Both the position numbers and the translations under genes were made by a program. A DNA stretch of 64,000 nucleotides from Rhodospirillales bacterium (GTDB lineage: Bacteria > Pseudomonadota > Alphaproteobacteria > JAJFIK01): the NCBI GenBank assembly GCA_021775005.1, contig JAJFIK010000018.1:50239-114238 (forward strand), in the 5' to 3' direction. Below, in pieces: positions 23,898-32,291 of the stretch; the first letter of the stretch is position 1; the number at the start of each line of letters is the position of its first letter. Under the pieces are notes generated by a model. The model saw only the letters and a list, made by a program, of their open reading frames with translations, was not told the DNA's origin and searched no databases.

Positions 23898-24920
23898 TTA
23901 GGGAATGATTGGCAAATCCGGCAGTTGCAGCACCGGCCCTTCATAAAAATTGATCGCTACGCTCAGGACCAACAGCAATATAATCCATACCGACATGGTC
24001 AGGATGGCCGATTGCTTCGCGCTTTGCTTCTCAAGCCAGGTGCGGGGGCGCAAGCCCTGGCTCCAGAACACGATTTGCGCCGAGAGATTGACGCAGACAA
24101 CATTTACGGCCAGCAATATGCCTGCACCAAGCGCAGCGGAGTAATTGCCCGCACCGAGAAAAATCCCCAATGCGGCCGTGGGCGGGAGTAAGGCAACCGC
24201 CACCATCACCCCCACCAGGGTGGCCGAAAGCCCGGTGGTCAGCGAAAGAACTGCCGCGGCCCCAGACGCCAACGCCAGCGCAATGCTGTCATATCCCACC
24301 ACCGTGCGCGACATGAGCTCTTGACTTGGTGTCTCTTGCCGCAACAACAGCCCGATAATAAAGCTGGCGCCCAGCGCAATGGTCACGCCCACCGCATTGG
24401 TCTTCAGCGCGTCTCCCATCAGGCCCCGATGCCCAAGGGCTGACGCGAACGCCAGTGCCAAGTTGGGCCCCAGCAATGGGGCGATGACCATGGCGCCGAT
24501 GACCACAGCAACGTTGTTCTGCAAAAGACCAATGGAGGCGACCACGGTGGAAAGAAACGCCAGGATCACATAGGTCCGATCAGGGCGCGCGCCGCGTTGC
24601 ACCTGATTGAAGATTTCCTCTCGCGTGGCCCTGGCTGATTTTTGTTTTTGATCGCCCTCTTTCGAGCTTGGATTGGGAACGATGGCGTCGACAGGGATGA
24701 GCACCGCGCGCCACTTCTTTTCTTCCCCGCCCAGCGCTGTTTGCACCACATCCAAACATCGTTGGACGTTAGACTTTTCCATCAGGATCCAAGCTGTAAT
24801 GCGCTCATTGGCATCGGGGTCAGAGATCCATGTCTCAATGGCATCATGATTGTCGGCAATGGCGCGCAATGTGTCGCCGTGACCAGCAGGGGCAACGATC
24901 TCAACAAGGCGATGCGGCAT
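23898..24920 (-). CDS. DUF389/TIGR00341-type membrane protein
   Basis: A 340-residue protein. A soluble N-terminal part of about 125 residues (MPHRLVEIVAPAGHGDTLRA) is followed by an unusually apolar region with five or six membrane segments. The wording VIGAMVIAPLLGPNLALAFA and GATIALG-type Gly/Ala-rich helices fit the DUF389 (TIGR00341) family of uncharacterised membrane proteins. No transport substrate is known. It stands alone between the monooxygenase and the GTP cyclohydrolase gene, same strand as both, separated by 79 bp and 60 bp. Confidence 0.8.
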   Translation of the reverse strand: MPHRLVEIVAPAGHGDTLRAIADNHDAIETWISDPDANERITAWILMEKSNVQRCLDVVQTALGGEEKKWRAVLIPVDAIVPNPSSKEGDQKQKSARATREEIFNQVQRGARPDRTYVILAFLSTVVASIGLLQNNVAVVIGAMVIAPLLGPNLALAFASALGHRGLMGDALKTNAVGVTIALGASFIIGLLLRQETPSQELMSRTVVGYDSIALALASGAAAVLSLTTGLSATLVGVMVAVALLPPTAALGIFLGAGNYSAALGAGILLAVNVVCVNLSAQIVFWSQGLRPRTWLEKQSAKQSAILTMSVWIILLLVLSVAINFYEGPVLQLPDLPIIP

Positions 24921-24980
24921 AGATATGCGCTCCTTTTGAGGCGCACCTTGGCACTATTCGCTTTGAGACAAAAGCAGCAG

Positions 24981-25604
24981 TTATCGACCCACCAAGGCAA
25001 TAAATTCCGCTCGCGTGGAGGCATCGTCGCGGAACTGACCCAGCAGGGTGCTGGTGGTCATGGTAACATCGGTCTTTTGCACCCCGCGGGTGGTCATGCA
25101 TTCGTGGACGGCTTCCACAACGACCGCCACCCCGCGCGGCTGCAGCACATCATTGATGGTGTTGGCGATTTGGCGGGTCATTTTTTCCTGAATTTGCAGC
25201 CGCCGGGCGAAGACATCGACTATGCGCGCCAATTTGGAAATTCCCACCACCCGTTTATTGGGTAAGTAGGCGATATGCGCCTTGCCGATGATGGGCACCA
25301 TGTGGTGTTCGCAGTGGCTGTTAAAATCTATGCCCTTCAGAAGCACCATCTCGTCATAGCCTTCGACTTCCTCAAAGGTGCGTTGAAGGATCTCGTCGGG
25401 GCTTTCAAAATAGCCTGAGAAAAATTCGTCGTAGGATCGCACCACGCGATCGGGCGTGCCTTCGAGGCCTTCGCGGGCCGGGTCGTCACCTGCATAGCGG
25501 ATGAGCGTGCGAACGGCCGCTTCGGCTTCGTCTTTGCTCGGGCGGCCTTCGCGCGCCCGCTTCGCTGCGGCATCCTGAATAGATGTGACTTTGTTGTTGC
25601 TCAT
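24981..25604 (-). CDS. folE: GTP cyclohydrolase I
   Basis: A 207-residue type I GTP cyclohydrolase. Conserved sequence includes [28 protein letters not shown] (zinc and substrate residues), [20 protein letters not shown] and the zinc/GTP loop HECMTTRGV. It makes 7,8-dihydroneopterin triphosphate, the first step of tetrahydrofolate and tetrahydrobiopterin-like cofactors. It lies 95 bp downstream of the phenylalanine hydroxylase gene on the same strand. A supply of pterin to that enzyme is a reasonable inference, besides its general role in folate synthesis. Confidence 0.95.
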   Translation of the reverse strand: MSNNKVTSIQDAAAKRAREGRPSKDEAEAAVRTLIRYAGDDPAREGLEGTPDRVVRSYDEFFSGYFESPDEILQRTFEEVEGYDEMVLLKGIDFNSHCEHHMVPIIGKAHIAYLPNKRVVGISKLARIVDVFARRLQIQEKMTRQIANTINDVLQPRGVAVVVEAVHECMTTRGVQKTDVTMTTSTLLGQFRDDASTRAEFIALVGR

Positions 25605-25699
25605 AATTTCCTGTCTCCGCGACCATCATTTGGGCCAGCGTAGAGGTTTGATTGCAAATTGGAGAGAAATGTTACGCGGAGGGAGGCCCTTTGCGCAAC

Positions 25700-26590
25700 T
25701 TAGGCCGCGTGGATCGGCATCCGGCCTTTTGTGCGCGCATATTCTTGCGTGCCTTCATTATAGACTTTGTCGTGGCGCAGAACCTCCCAGACCTCATAGT
25801 CCGCAAGCTCTGGCAATTCCCCATAAAGCGGGCCAAAGTCCTTTTCCACCGTTTCAGCAAACAGTTCCTCGAAACTGTCGATAACCCAATACGTCTGCTG
25901 ATAATCGTCAATGCGATACTTGGTGCGCATGAGCCGCGCCAGGTTGAAATGGATGCGATTGGGTGAGGCGTCATCGAGGCTGAAGATGCTTTCGCCTTTG
26001 GATGAGACAATGCCGGCGCCGTAAATGCGTGGGCCCTCTGGGGTGTTGATGAGGCCAAATTCCACTGTGTACCAGTAAAGTCGCGCGAGATTTTTCAGAC
26101 AATCAAAGCCGAGCGCCCGTAGGCCCCCTTTGCCATAGGCTTGCATATAATCAGCAAAGACCGGGTTGGTCAGCATCGGTACATGACCAAACACATCGTG
26201 GAAGATGTCAGGTTCTTGCAGGTAATCAAGCTCTTCGGGTTTGCGGATAAACTGCCCGGCCACAAAGCGCCGATTGGCAAGGTGTTCAAAGAATTCCGCG
26301 TCCGGCACCAGCCCGGGCACGGCCACCACCTGCCATCCGGTGAGCTTCATCAGCTCTTCGTTCAAGCGGTCAAAGTTTGGGATCTGATCGGCCGGCATTT
26401 TGAGCGCCTCAAGCCCATCCAAAAATTCCTGACACGCACGCCCCGGCAACATTTTGGTTTGCCGCTCATAGAGGGTTTTCCATACACCGTGATCCTCAGC
26501 GGTATAGCTGTCCCAGCCTTGATCAATTATGAAGTCCGCCCGGATGTCAGGGTGGCGCTCGCGGTAGGCCGCCAGGGTCAATTCAGCCAT
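25700..26590 (-). CDS. phhA: Phenylalanine 4-monooxygenase
   Basis: A 296-residue single-domain aromatic amino acid hydroxylase. The iron ligands are visible as the two histidines of HDVFGHVPML and the glutamate of YWYTVEFGLI. It converts phenylalanine to tyrosine with tetrahydropterin and oxygen. It has no ACT regulatory domain, as usual in bacteria. The divergent lrp-type gene and the Hpd-HmgA genes further right show that it opens a phenylalanine catabolic route. No pterin-carbinolamine dehydratase (phhB) is encoded in the window. Confidence 0.95.
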   Translation of the reverse strand: MAELTLAAYRERHPDIRADFIIDQGWDSYTAEDHGVWKTLYERQTKMLPGRACQEFLDGLEALKMPADQIPNFDRLNEELMKLTGWQVVAVPGLVPDAEFFEHLANRRFVAGQFIRKPEELDYLQEPDIFHDVFGHVPMLTNPVFADYMQAYGKGGLRALGFDCLKNLARLYWYTVEFGLINTPEGPRIYGAGIVSSKGESIFSLDDASPNRIHFNLARLMRTKYRIDDYQQTYWVIDSFEELFAETVEKDFGPLYGELPELADYEVWEVLRHDKVYNEGTQEYARTKGRMPIHAA

Positions 26591-26653
26591 AGGGGGGATC
26601 CTTTCAGGGATGGAGGCGACTCGCCTAGAGAAGCAATATAATCGGTTATTGGC

Positions 26654-26733
26654 GAAATTTCCTGTCGATTTCTCTATATTTTCGCTGATCTGTGAGAAAT
26701 TGTTTCAATTGCCGGGGAAACATGAAATATTTG
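26654..26733. promoter_or_regulatory. Candidate Lrp-type binding array between phhA and its divergent regulator gene
   Basis: Three A/T-rich palindromic elements with the theme GAAA-TTTC occur in the 147-bp divergent region: GAAATTTC at 26654-26661, GAAATTGTTTC at 26696-26706 and the near match GAAATATTTG at 26724-26733. Lrp-family proteins bind such degenerate AT-rich palindromes in arrays. Assignment to the adjacent regulator is inference. Confidence 0.4.
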
Positions 26734-26737
26734 TCTC

Positions 26738-27217
26738 ATGGCGATTGATGAAACAGATCGACGCATCCTGGCCGTCCTGCAAGAGGACGCCAGCTCGTCT
26801 CATGCGGAGGTCGGCAATCAGGCCGGGGTCTCGGCCGCATCAGCCTGGCGCCGCATCAAGCGCTTGGAAGAAGACGGTATTCTTATGCGGCGGGTGGCGC
26901 TGGTTGACGCGCGCAAGGCGGGCCTCGATGTGGCGGTGAGTGTGACCGTCCAGTTGCGCCACCACGGGGATGGTCAGCGCGAAGCCTTTGAGGATTGGGT
27001 GCGCGGCCATCCCGAAGTGATGGAGTGCTACGCCCTTACTGGTGATCGCGATTATGTCTTGCGCGTGGTGGTGCCGGACATGGGAGCCTATGACCACTTT
27101 CTGACGGGCAATCTATTACATCAAGAATGCGTTGCATCGGCGAGCTCCTCCATCGTTCTACGCCAGGTTAAATACACCACGGCGCTGCCTGTAAGCGAGA
27201 AACCGCTTAAGAGTTGA
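26738..27217 (+). CDS. Lrp/AsnC-family regulator next to phhA
   Basis: A 159-residue protein that begins MAIDETDRRILAVLQEDASS. The helix-turn-helix is SHAEVGNQAGVSAASAWRRIKRLEEDG (about residues 27-53) and the C-terminal half is the RAM domain (MECYALTGDRDYVLRVVVPD). Lrp/AsnC proteins sense amino acids; divergence from phhA suggests control by phenylalanine or tyrosine, as for PhhR-like switches in other bacteria though from another family. Its stop runs 11 bp into the 3' end of a second Lrp-type gene on the opposite strand. The order is phhA, lrp, lrp, hpd with symmetric orientations. Confidence 0.9.
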   Translation: MAIDETDRRILAVLQEDASSSHAEVGNQAGVSAASAWRRIKRLEEDGILMRRVALVDARKAGLDVAVSVTVQLRHHGDGQREAFEDWVRGHPEVMECYALTGDRDYVLRVVVPDMGAYDHFLTGNLLHQECVASASSSIVLRQVKYTTALPVSEKPLKS

Positions 27218-27680
27218 TGGGTAGCTCGCTCGCCTCTTTCACAGGCTCGAGCACGAAATTAGTGCGCAGGTCACGCACCGCCGCAATCTTCAACAGTGGC
27301 TTTACGGTCTGGTCTTCATAGCTCTCAAGATCCTGCGCCACCACGCGCAACAGAAAATCGTAATTGCCCGTCACCGCATAGCACGCCACCACTTGGGGCA
27401 TAGCCTGGACGGTGGCACGAAATGCCTCAGTGGCTTCTTCCTGGTCTTGGGCGATTTGAATGGAAACAAAAGCGGTGACCGAAAGGCCCAAGCGTTTGGG
27501 GTCGAGCCGCGCCTGATAGCCGGCGATAAAGCCCTTGGTCTCAAGCCCTTGAACGCGGCGCAGGCAGGCTGAGGGCGACAGCCCCACAGCATTGGCAAGA
27601 TCCACATTGGAGATTCGCCCGTTCTTTTGAAGCGCAACAAGGATGTCGCGATCACGGGGGTCCAAGCCATCTTGTGCCAT
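27207..27680 (-). CDS. Lrp/AsnC-family regulator next to hpd
   Basis: A 157-residue protein starting MAQDGLDPRDRDILVALQKN. The helix-turn-helix is SNVDLANAVGLSPSACLRRVQGLETKG and the RAM domain includes VVACYAVTGNYDFLLRVVAQD. I place the start at ATG 27680 with GGAG upstream; the upstream in-frame stretch has no domain features. It is divergent from hpd and probably controls it and the following hmgA genes. The intervening region holds palindromic elements at 27760-27813. It is distinct from the paralogue that faces it tail to tail. Confidence 0.88.
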   Translation of the reverse strand: MAQDGLDPRDRDILVALQKNGRISNVDLANAVGLSPSACLRRVQGLETKGFIAGYQARLDPKRLGLSVTAFVSIQIAQDQEEATEAFRATVQAMPQVVACYAVTGNYDFLLRVVAQDLESYEDQTVKPLLKIAAVRDLRTNFVLEPVKEASELPINS

Positions 27681-27759
27681 TTTTGGGGTCTCCAGCCGCA
27701 GAAGATGCGCGATCATGGCGGAATCATGCGCTCTTTTGCAAGGACATCGCGTATTTGTG

Positions 27760-27813
27760 CGCGTATATTGTGCCTGTGAGATACGTTGTTGCACTGCAGC
27801 GCAATATAACGCG
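27760..27813. promoter_or_regulatory. Palindromic elements between the Lrp-type gene and hpd
   Basis: CGCGTATATTGTGC (27760-27773) recurs as an inverted near copy GCGCAATATAACGCG (27799-27813) about 40 bp away. Overlapping the second is a 16-bp near-palindrome TTGCACTGCAGCGCAA (27789-27804). The layout fits cooperative binding of an Lrp/AsnC octamer controlling the divergent genes. Binding is inferred. Confidence 0.5.
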
Positions 27814-27884
27814 GCTGCGGAATCATTCAGTTTTGGCCGAATCGGCCAGTGTTTTAACCAGATCAATTAAGACCGGAGCGCGCT

Positions 27885-28982
27885 ATGTCCGCTATTGCTA
27901 CCGCTGATGCGAATTCCACAGACCTTTGGGACAACCCCCTGGGGCTCAATGGCTTTGAGTTTGTTGAGTACACCGCGGAAGATCCGCAACTCCTTGGCCC
28001 GCTTTTCAAGAAACTCGGTTTCACCAAGATCGCCATGCACCGTTCCAAAAATGTCGAGCTGTGGCGTCAAGGCGGCACGAATTTCATTGTCAATCTGGAA
28101 CCCACCAGCCGCGCCAAGCGCTTTGCCAAGGAACACAAAGCTGGTGCCAATGCCATGGCGTGGCGCGTCGCTGATGCTGCCAAAGCCTTTGCTGCTGTTG
28201 TGGCCAAGGGCGCAACCCCGGTCACTGATCCGGTGGGGCCCATGGAGCTGAACATTCCCGCCATTGAAGGCATCGGCGGTTCGCTGATCTATTTCGTCGA
28301 TGACAATGGCCCCTCCATCTATGACCAGGATTTCAAATATATCGATGGCGTGGACAAACACCCAAAGGGCGCGGGCCTGGAAATTGTCGATCACCTGACC
28401 CACAATGTTTATCGCGGGCGCATGGATTACTGGGGCAAATTCTATGAAGAATATTTTGGTTTCAAGGAAATCCGCTTCTTTGATATCGAAGGCAAACTGA
28501 CCGGCCTCAAGTCCCGCGCCATGACCGCGCCGGATGGCATGATCCGCATTCCCATCAACGAAAGCTCTGACGACAAAAGTCAGATCGAGGAATACCTCGT
28601 CGACTTCCGCGGCGAAGGCATCCAGCACATCGCGCTTTCTACAAGTGACATCTATAAAACCTTTGATGAGCTAAAGGCCCTAGGGGTTGAGTTCATGACC
28701 GCGCCACCAGACTCCTATTATGAGATGCTGGACGAGCGTGTCCCCAATCACGGTGAAAACATTAGTGAGCTCAAATCGCGCGGGCTGCTTCTGGATGGCT
28801 CAGAGGGCGGCATTATCCTGCTGCAGATTTTCACTGAAACAGTGATCGGCCCGGTGTTCTTTGAGATCATTCAGCGCAAGGGCGATGAAGGGTTCGGCGA
28901 AGGCAACTTCAAGGCGCTCTTTGAGTCCATGGAACGCGACCAGATCCGCCGCGGCGTTCTGGAAGACACCACCGCCGAATAA
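27885..28982 (+). CDS. hpd: 4-hydroxyphenylpyruvate dioxygenase
   Basis: A 365-residue enzyme of the two-vicinal-oxygen-chelate fold. The iron ligands can be read in VDHLTHNV (His), GIQHIALST (His) and near the C-terminus in [12 protein letters not shown] (Glu), with the typical end [18 protein letters not shown]. It converts 4-hydroxyphenylpyruvate to homogentisate. It is the first gene of a rightward operon with homogentisate dioxygenase 13 bp later. The divergent Lrp-type gene is the probable regulator. Confidence 0.95.
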   Translation: MSAIATADANSTDLWDNPLGLNGFEFVEYTAEDPQLLGPLFKKLGFTKIAMHRSKNVELWRQGGTNFIVNLEPTSRAKRFAKEHKAGANAMAWRVADAAKAFAAVVAKGATPVTDPVGPMELNIPAIEGIGGSLIYFVDDNGPSIYDQDFKYIDGVDKHPKGAGLEIVDHLTHNVYRGRMDYWGKFYEEYFGFKEIRFFDIEGKLTGLKSRAMTAPDGMIRIPINESSDDKSQIEEYLVDFRGEGIQHIALSTSDIYKTFDELKALGVEFMTAPPDSYYEMLDERVPNHGENISELKSRGLLLDGSEGGIILLQIFTETVIGPVFFEIIQRKGDEGFGEGNFKALFESMERDQIRRGVLEDTTAE

Positions 28983-28995
28983 CGGGAGGCGCCCT

Positions 28996-30129
28996 ATGGC
29001 CCGCAATTACATTTCTTTCCCGCGTATGGAAGGCAACACGTCGCGCCAAGCTCATGCCAAATTGCCTGATGGCACGTTTGAGCGGGAGCTTGGCAAAGAA
29101 GGCTTCTTCGGCCCCGCGACGCACATGTATCATCGCCGTCCACCGACGGATTGGACCTCGTGGGAGGGCCCGTTACGCCCCCGCGCGTTTGATCTCACCA
29201 AATTGGATGGGACAAGCTCATCCCCTTGGGATGCGGCGAATGTGCTCCACAATGGCGCCACCAAAATTCGTATCTGGAATACCTCCGGCAACATGGATCA
29301 CCTGGCGCGCAATGCAGACGGGGATGAATTGATCTTTGTGCACAAAGGCCACGGGGAGCTTTTCTGCGACTATGGGCACCTAAGTTTTGAAGCGGGGGAC
29401 TATATCGTTCTGCCGCGCTCAACATCCTGGCGCCTTGAATGTTCTGAGCCGGTGATGGCGCTTTTAGTCGAATGCACCAATGCCACCTATGAGCTGCCTG
29501 ACAAAGGCCTTGTGGGCCCTCACGCCATTTTCGATCCCGCCATGCTGGATGTGCCGTCGATTGATGATGCATTTGAAGCGCAGGCGGTAACGCCGGGCAC
29601 CTGGCCGGTGCTGGTCAAACATCGCGGGCTGATCTCCACTGTGACTTATCCCTATAATCCGCTGGACGCTGTGGGCTGGAAGGGTGATCTGGCGCCGGTG
29701 CGCATCAATGTGCGGGACATTCGCCCCTTGATGAGCCACCGCTATCACTTGCCGCCGTCGGCTCACTCGACATTTATGGGCAATCGCTTTGTGGTTTGCA
29801 CCTTTGTGCCGCGGCCATTTGAAACCGATCCCGATGCGCTCAAAGTGCCATTTTTCCACAATAATGATGATTATGACGAGGTGTTGTTCTATCACGCTGG
29901 TGAGTTTTTCAGCCGCGACAACATCCATCCCGGCATGATGACCTTCCACCCGTGCGGTTTCACCCACGGGCCCCACCCCAAGGCGTTGACCAAGGCGTTC
30001 AAACAAACCAAAGCCGGGACAGACGAATACGCGGTGATGATCGACACGCGCGACCCTCTTGAGGTAGGAGAAGGGGCATCGCAAACCGAATGGGCCGACT
30101 ATCACATGTCTTGGCAGGCCCACGACTAA
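28996..30129 (+). CDS. hmgA: Homogentisate 1,2-dioxygenase
   Basis: A 377-residue cupin-type ring-cleavage dioxygenase. Family signatures are NDDYDEVLFYHAGEFFSRD and the metal-binding stretch HPGMMTFHPCGFTHGPHP near the C-terminus. It opens homogentisate to maleylacetoacetate. It is the short prokaryotic form, clearly smaller than the 430-440-residue human-type enzyme. The ATG at 28996 follows a GGGAGG ribosome site; an upstream in-frame extension would lie inside hpd. The operon continues with a fumarylacetoacetase-family gene and maiA, which supply the next steps. Confidence 0.92.
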   Translation: MARNYISFPRMEGNTSRQAHAKLPDGTFERELGKEGFFGPATHMYHRRPPTDWTSWEGPLRPRAFDLTKLDGTSSSPWDAANVLHNGATKIRIWNTSGNMDHLARNADGDELIFVHKGHGELFCDYGHLSFEAGDYIVLPRSTSWRLECSEPVMALLVECTNATYELPDKGLVGPHAIFDPAMLDVPSIDDAFEAQAVTPGTWPVLVKHRGLISTVTYPYNPLDAVGWKGDLAPVRINVRDIRPLMSHRYHLPPSAHSTFMGNRFVVCTFVPRPFETDPDALKVPFFHNNDDYDEVLFYHAGEFFSRDNIHPGMMTFHPCGFTHGPHPKALTKAFKQTKAGTDEYAVMIDTRDPLEVGEGASQTEWADYHMSWQAHD

Positions 30130-30150
30130 TCCAAGGATTAACCCCCGCCC

Positions 30151-31173
30151 ATGAAATTAGCGACCCGGAAGAACGGCACCCGCGACGGCGAACTCGTCAT
30201 TGTAAGCCGCGACCTTAAGACTTGCGTTCCCGTACCCGGTATCGCCAAGACGCTGCAGGCGGCCCTTGATGATTGGGACGCGCTCGCGCTCCGGCTCGAG
30301 TCCGCCTACCAGGAACTCAATCAAGGCAATGTGGGAACTGCTGAAGCGTTTGATGAAGCGGCTTGCCACTCGCCACTGCCCCGCAGTTATCAGTGGGCGG
30401 ATGGCTCGGCTTACGTCAATCACGTGGAACTGGTGCGCAAAGCGCGCGGCGCAGAAATGCCGGAAACGTTCTGGACTGACCCGCTGATGTATCAAGGGGG
30501 CTCGGACTCGTTCATCGGCCCGCGTGACCCCATTTTAGTGGCGCAGACCAAAGGGTGGGGCGTTGATTTCGAGGCAGAGATTGCCGTCATCACCGGCGAT
30601 ACGCCCATGGGCGTCAGCGCCGACAATGCCCTTGGCCATGTGCGCCTGGTTATGCTGGTGAATGATGTCTCCTTGCGCGGGTTGATCCCCGGCGAGCTTG
30701 CCAAGGGGTTTGGCTTTTTTCAGTCAAAGCCATCGAGCGCGTTTTCGCCAGTGGCGGTGACGCCGGATGAACTTGGCGATACTTGGCGCGCAGGCAAGCT
30801 GCATTTGCCGCTGCGCTCGTGGCTCAATGGACAGAAGTTTGGCGAACCCAACGCCGGTGTCGACATGACTTTTAACTTTCCCAAATTGATCGCCCATGCG
30901 GCGAAAACGCGGCCTTTGGCGGCGGGGTGCATCGTGGGCTCAGGCACGGTGTCGAACAAGCTGGGTGATGGCCCCGGCAAACCCATTGCCGAAGGGGGTG
31001 TGGGGTATTCCTGCATTGCCGAAATTCGCATGATTGAAACCATTCAAGACGGCGAGGCCAAAACCGGCTTTATGGAATTTGGCGACACCATAAAGATCGA
31101 AATGCATTCTGAGCAGGGCGAGAATATTTTTGGCACCATCGAGCAAGAGGTGCGCCAATACGGCGGCGCATAA
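30151..31173 (+). CDS. Fumarylacetoacetate hydrolase family protein
   Basis: A 340-residue FAH-fold enzyme. The metal-binding and catalytic residues lie in the stretch from MYQGGSDSFIGPRDPILV through WGVDFEAEIAVITGDTPMGV to LVMLVNDVSLRGLIPGE. Given its place between homogentisate dioxygenase and maleylacetoacetate isomerase genes it most likely splits fumarylacetoacetate into fumarate and acetoacetate, the last step of the pathway. It is shorter than the mammalian enzyme (about 420) and nearer to bacterial FAA-hydrolase proteins. Confidence is high for the family and moderate for the exact reaction. Confidence 0.9.
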   Translation: MKLATRKNGTRDGELVIVSRDLKTCVPVPGIAKTLQAALDDWDALALRLESAYQELNQGNVGTAEAFDEAACHSPLPRSYQWADGSAYVNHVELVRKARGAEMPETFWTDPLMYQGGSDSFIGPRDPILVAQTKGWGVDFEAEIAVITGDTPMGVSADNALGHVRLVMLVNDVSLRGLIPGELAKGFGFFQSKPSSAFSPVAVTPDELGDTWRAGKLHLPLRSWLNGQKFGEPNAGVDMTFNFPKLIAHAAKTRPLAAGCIVGSGTVSNKLGDGPGKPIAEGGVGYSCIAEIRMIETIQDGEAKTGFMEFGDTIKIEMHSEQGENIFGTIEQEVRQYGGA

Positions 31174-31178
31174 CCCCC

Positions 31179-31820
31179 ATGAAACTTTATGACTATTGGC
31201 GCTCATCAGCGGCCTATCGCCTGCGCATCGTGATGAACCTAAAAGGCATTGCGTATGAGCACATCTCAGTGAACTTGGTGACCGGCGAAAATCGGAGCGA
31301 GGCTCATTTGGCGCGCAATCCGTTGGGGCTTGTCCCGGCACTCGAATTGGACGATGGCACGTTGCTAACCCAATCCATGGCCATGTGCGAATATTTGGAA
31401 GAGATCCAGCCCGCCCCAGCGGTGCTGCCGGGAGACGCCATCGCACGAGCGCAGGCGCGAGCCTTTTGTTTCGACATTTCCGGCGAAATGCACCCGCTCT
31501 ATAATTTGCGTGTGCGCAAGCATTTGGCAGAAGAGTTGAAGCAATCTGCTGAGAGTGTGGACCGATGGTATGCTCATTGGACATCAACGGGCCTTGCTGC
31601 CTTAGAGCAAACCGCCCAGCGGTTGCCCAACCGTGGGGCTTTTTTGTTTGGTGACACGCCGGGGCTCGCAGAAGCGTTTCTTGTACCGCAATACTACAAT
31701 GCCAATCGCTTCAATATCGATGTGTCAGGCTTCACGTGCCTCAATGCTGCCTTTGATACGGTGAAAGATTTACCGGCCTTCAAACAAGCGGAACCAGAAG
31801 TTCAACCGGATGCGGAGTAG
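31179..31820 (+). CDS. maiA: Maleylacetoacetate isomerase (zeta-class GST)
   Basis: A 213-residue glutathione S-transferase. The N-terminal motif YWRSSAAYRLRIVMNLKG is the zeta-class active site with the serine pair, followed by NPLGLVPALELDDG and SMAMCEYLEE for glutathione binding. It isomerises maleylacetoacetate to fumarylacetoacetate. It is 5 bp after the FAH-family gene and 3 bp before the MOSC gene, so the operon runs hpd, hmgA, FAH, maiA, MOSC. Confidence 0.92.
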   Translation: MKLYDYWRSSAAYRLRIVMNLKGIAYEHISVNLVTGENRSEAHLARNPLGLVPALELDDGTLLTQSMAMCEYLEEIQPAPAVLPGDAIARAQARAFCFDISGEMHPLYNLRVRKHLAEELKQSAESVDRWYAHWTSTGLAALEQTAQRLPNRGAFLFGDTPGLAEAFLVPQYYNANRFNIDVSGFTCLNAAFDTVKDLPAFKQAEPEVQPDAE

Positions 31821-31823
31821 GCT

Positions 31824-32282
31824 ATGAGCACTCAGACCGGAAAAGTTCTCGACATGCAGCGCAAAGCCAAATTGGGTGCACCGCTGGAACCATTGACCCA
31901 GGCATCGGTTTCGCTTGAGCTTGGTATTGCTGGGGATGCGCGCGGCAAAATGAAAGACGCGCAGATCACATTGGTCTCCAAGCAAGCCTGGGACGCGGCC
32001 ATGGCCGACCTCAACCCCACGCGCGAGGTGTTATGGAATGTGCGGCGCGCCAATGTGTTTGTAGACGGGCTCGATCTGAACGAAGCCACCGGCGCGCGCG
32101 TGACCATTGGCGATGTTGAGCTTGAAGTGATGAGCGAAACCGACCCATGCGAGATCATGAACAAAGCCTATCCTGGCCTAAAAGATGTGCTGATGCCTGA
32201 TTGGCGCGGCGGCTGTCGTTGTAAAGTTTTGCGCGGCGGCACCTTGCGCGTGGGCAACACCGTCACCATGACGCGAAGTTAA
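31824..32282 (+). CDS. MOSC-domain protein
   Basis: A 152-residue protein that is a free-standing MOSC domain. Typical wording is LELGIAGDARGK near residue 40 and the C-terminal GLKDVLMPDWRGGCRCKVLRGG with the conserved cysteine. MOSC domains bind molybdenum cofactor or act as pyridoxal- or sulfur-carrier-related modules. No molybdoenzyme lies nearby. Its tight coupling (3 bp) to maiA and the following hisC-type gene is unexplained; a role in a side reaction is conjecture. Confidence 0.8.
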   Translation: MSTQTGKVLDMQRKAKLGAPLEPLTQASVSLELGIAGDARGKMKDAQITLVSKQAWDAAMADLNPTREVLWNVRRANVFVDGLDLNEATGARVTIGDVELEVMSETDPCEIMNKAYPGLKDVLMPDWRGGCRCKVLRGGTLRVGNTVTMTRS

Positions 32283-32291
32283 GGGCACTCG

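Noticed and set aside
28861..28995. Upstream in-frame extension of the homogentisate dioxygenase gene
   Set aside because: It lies inside hpd. The ATG at 28996 has a GGGAGG site and a normal N-terminus.
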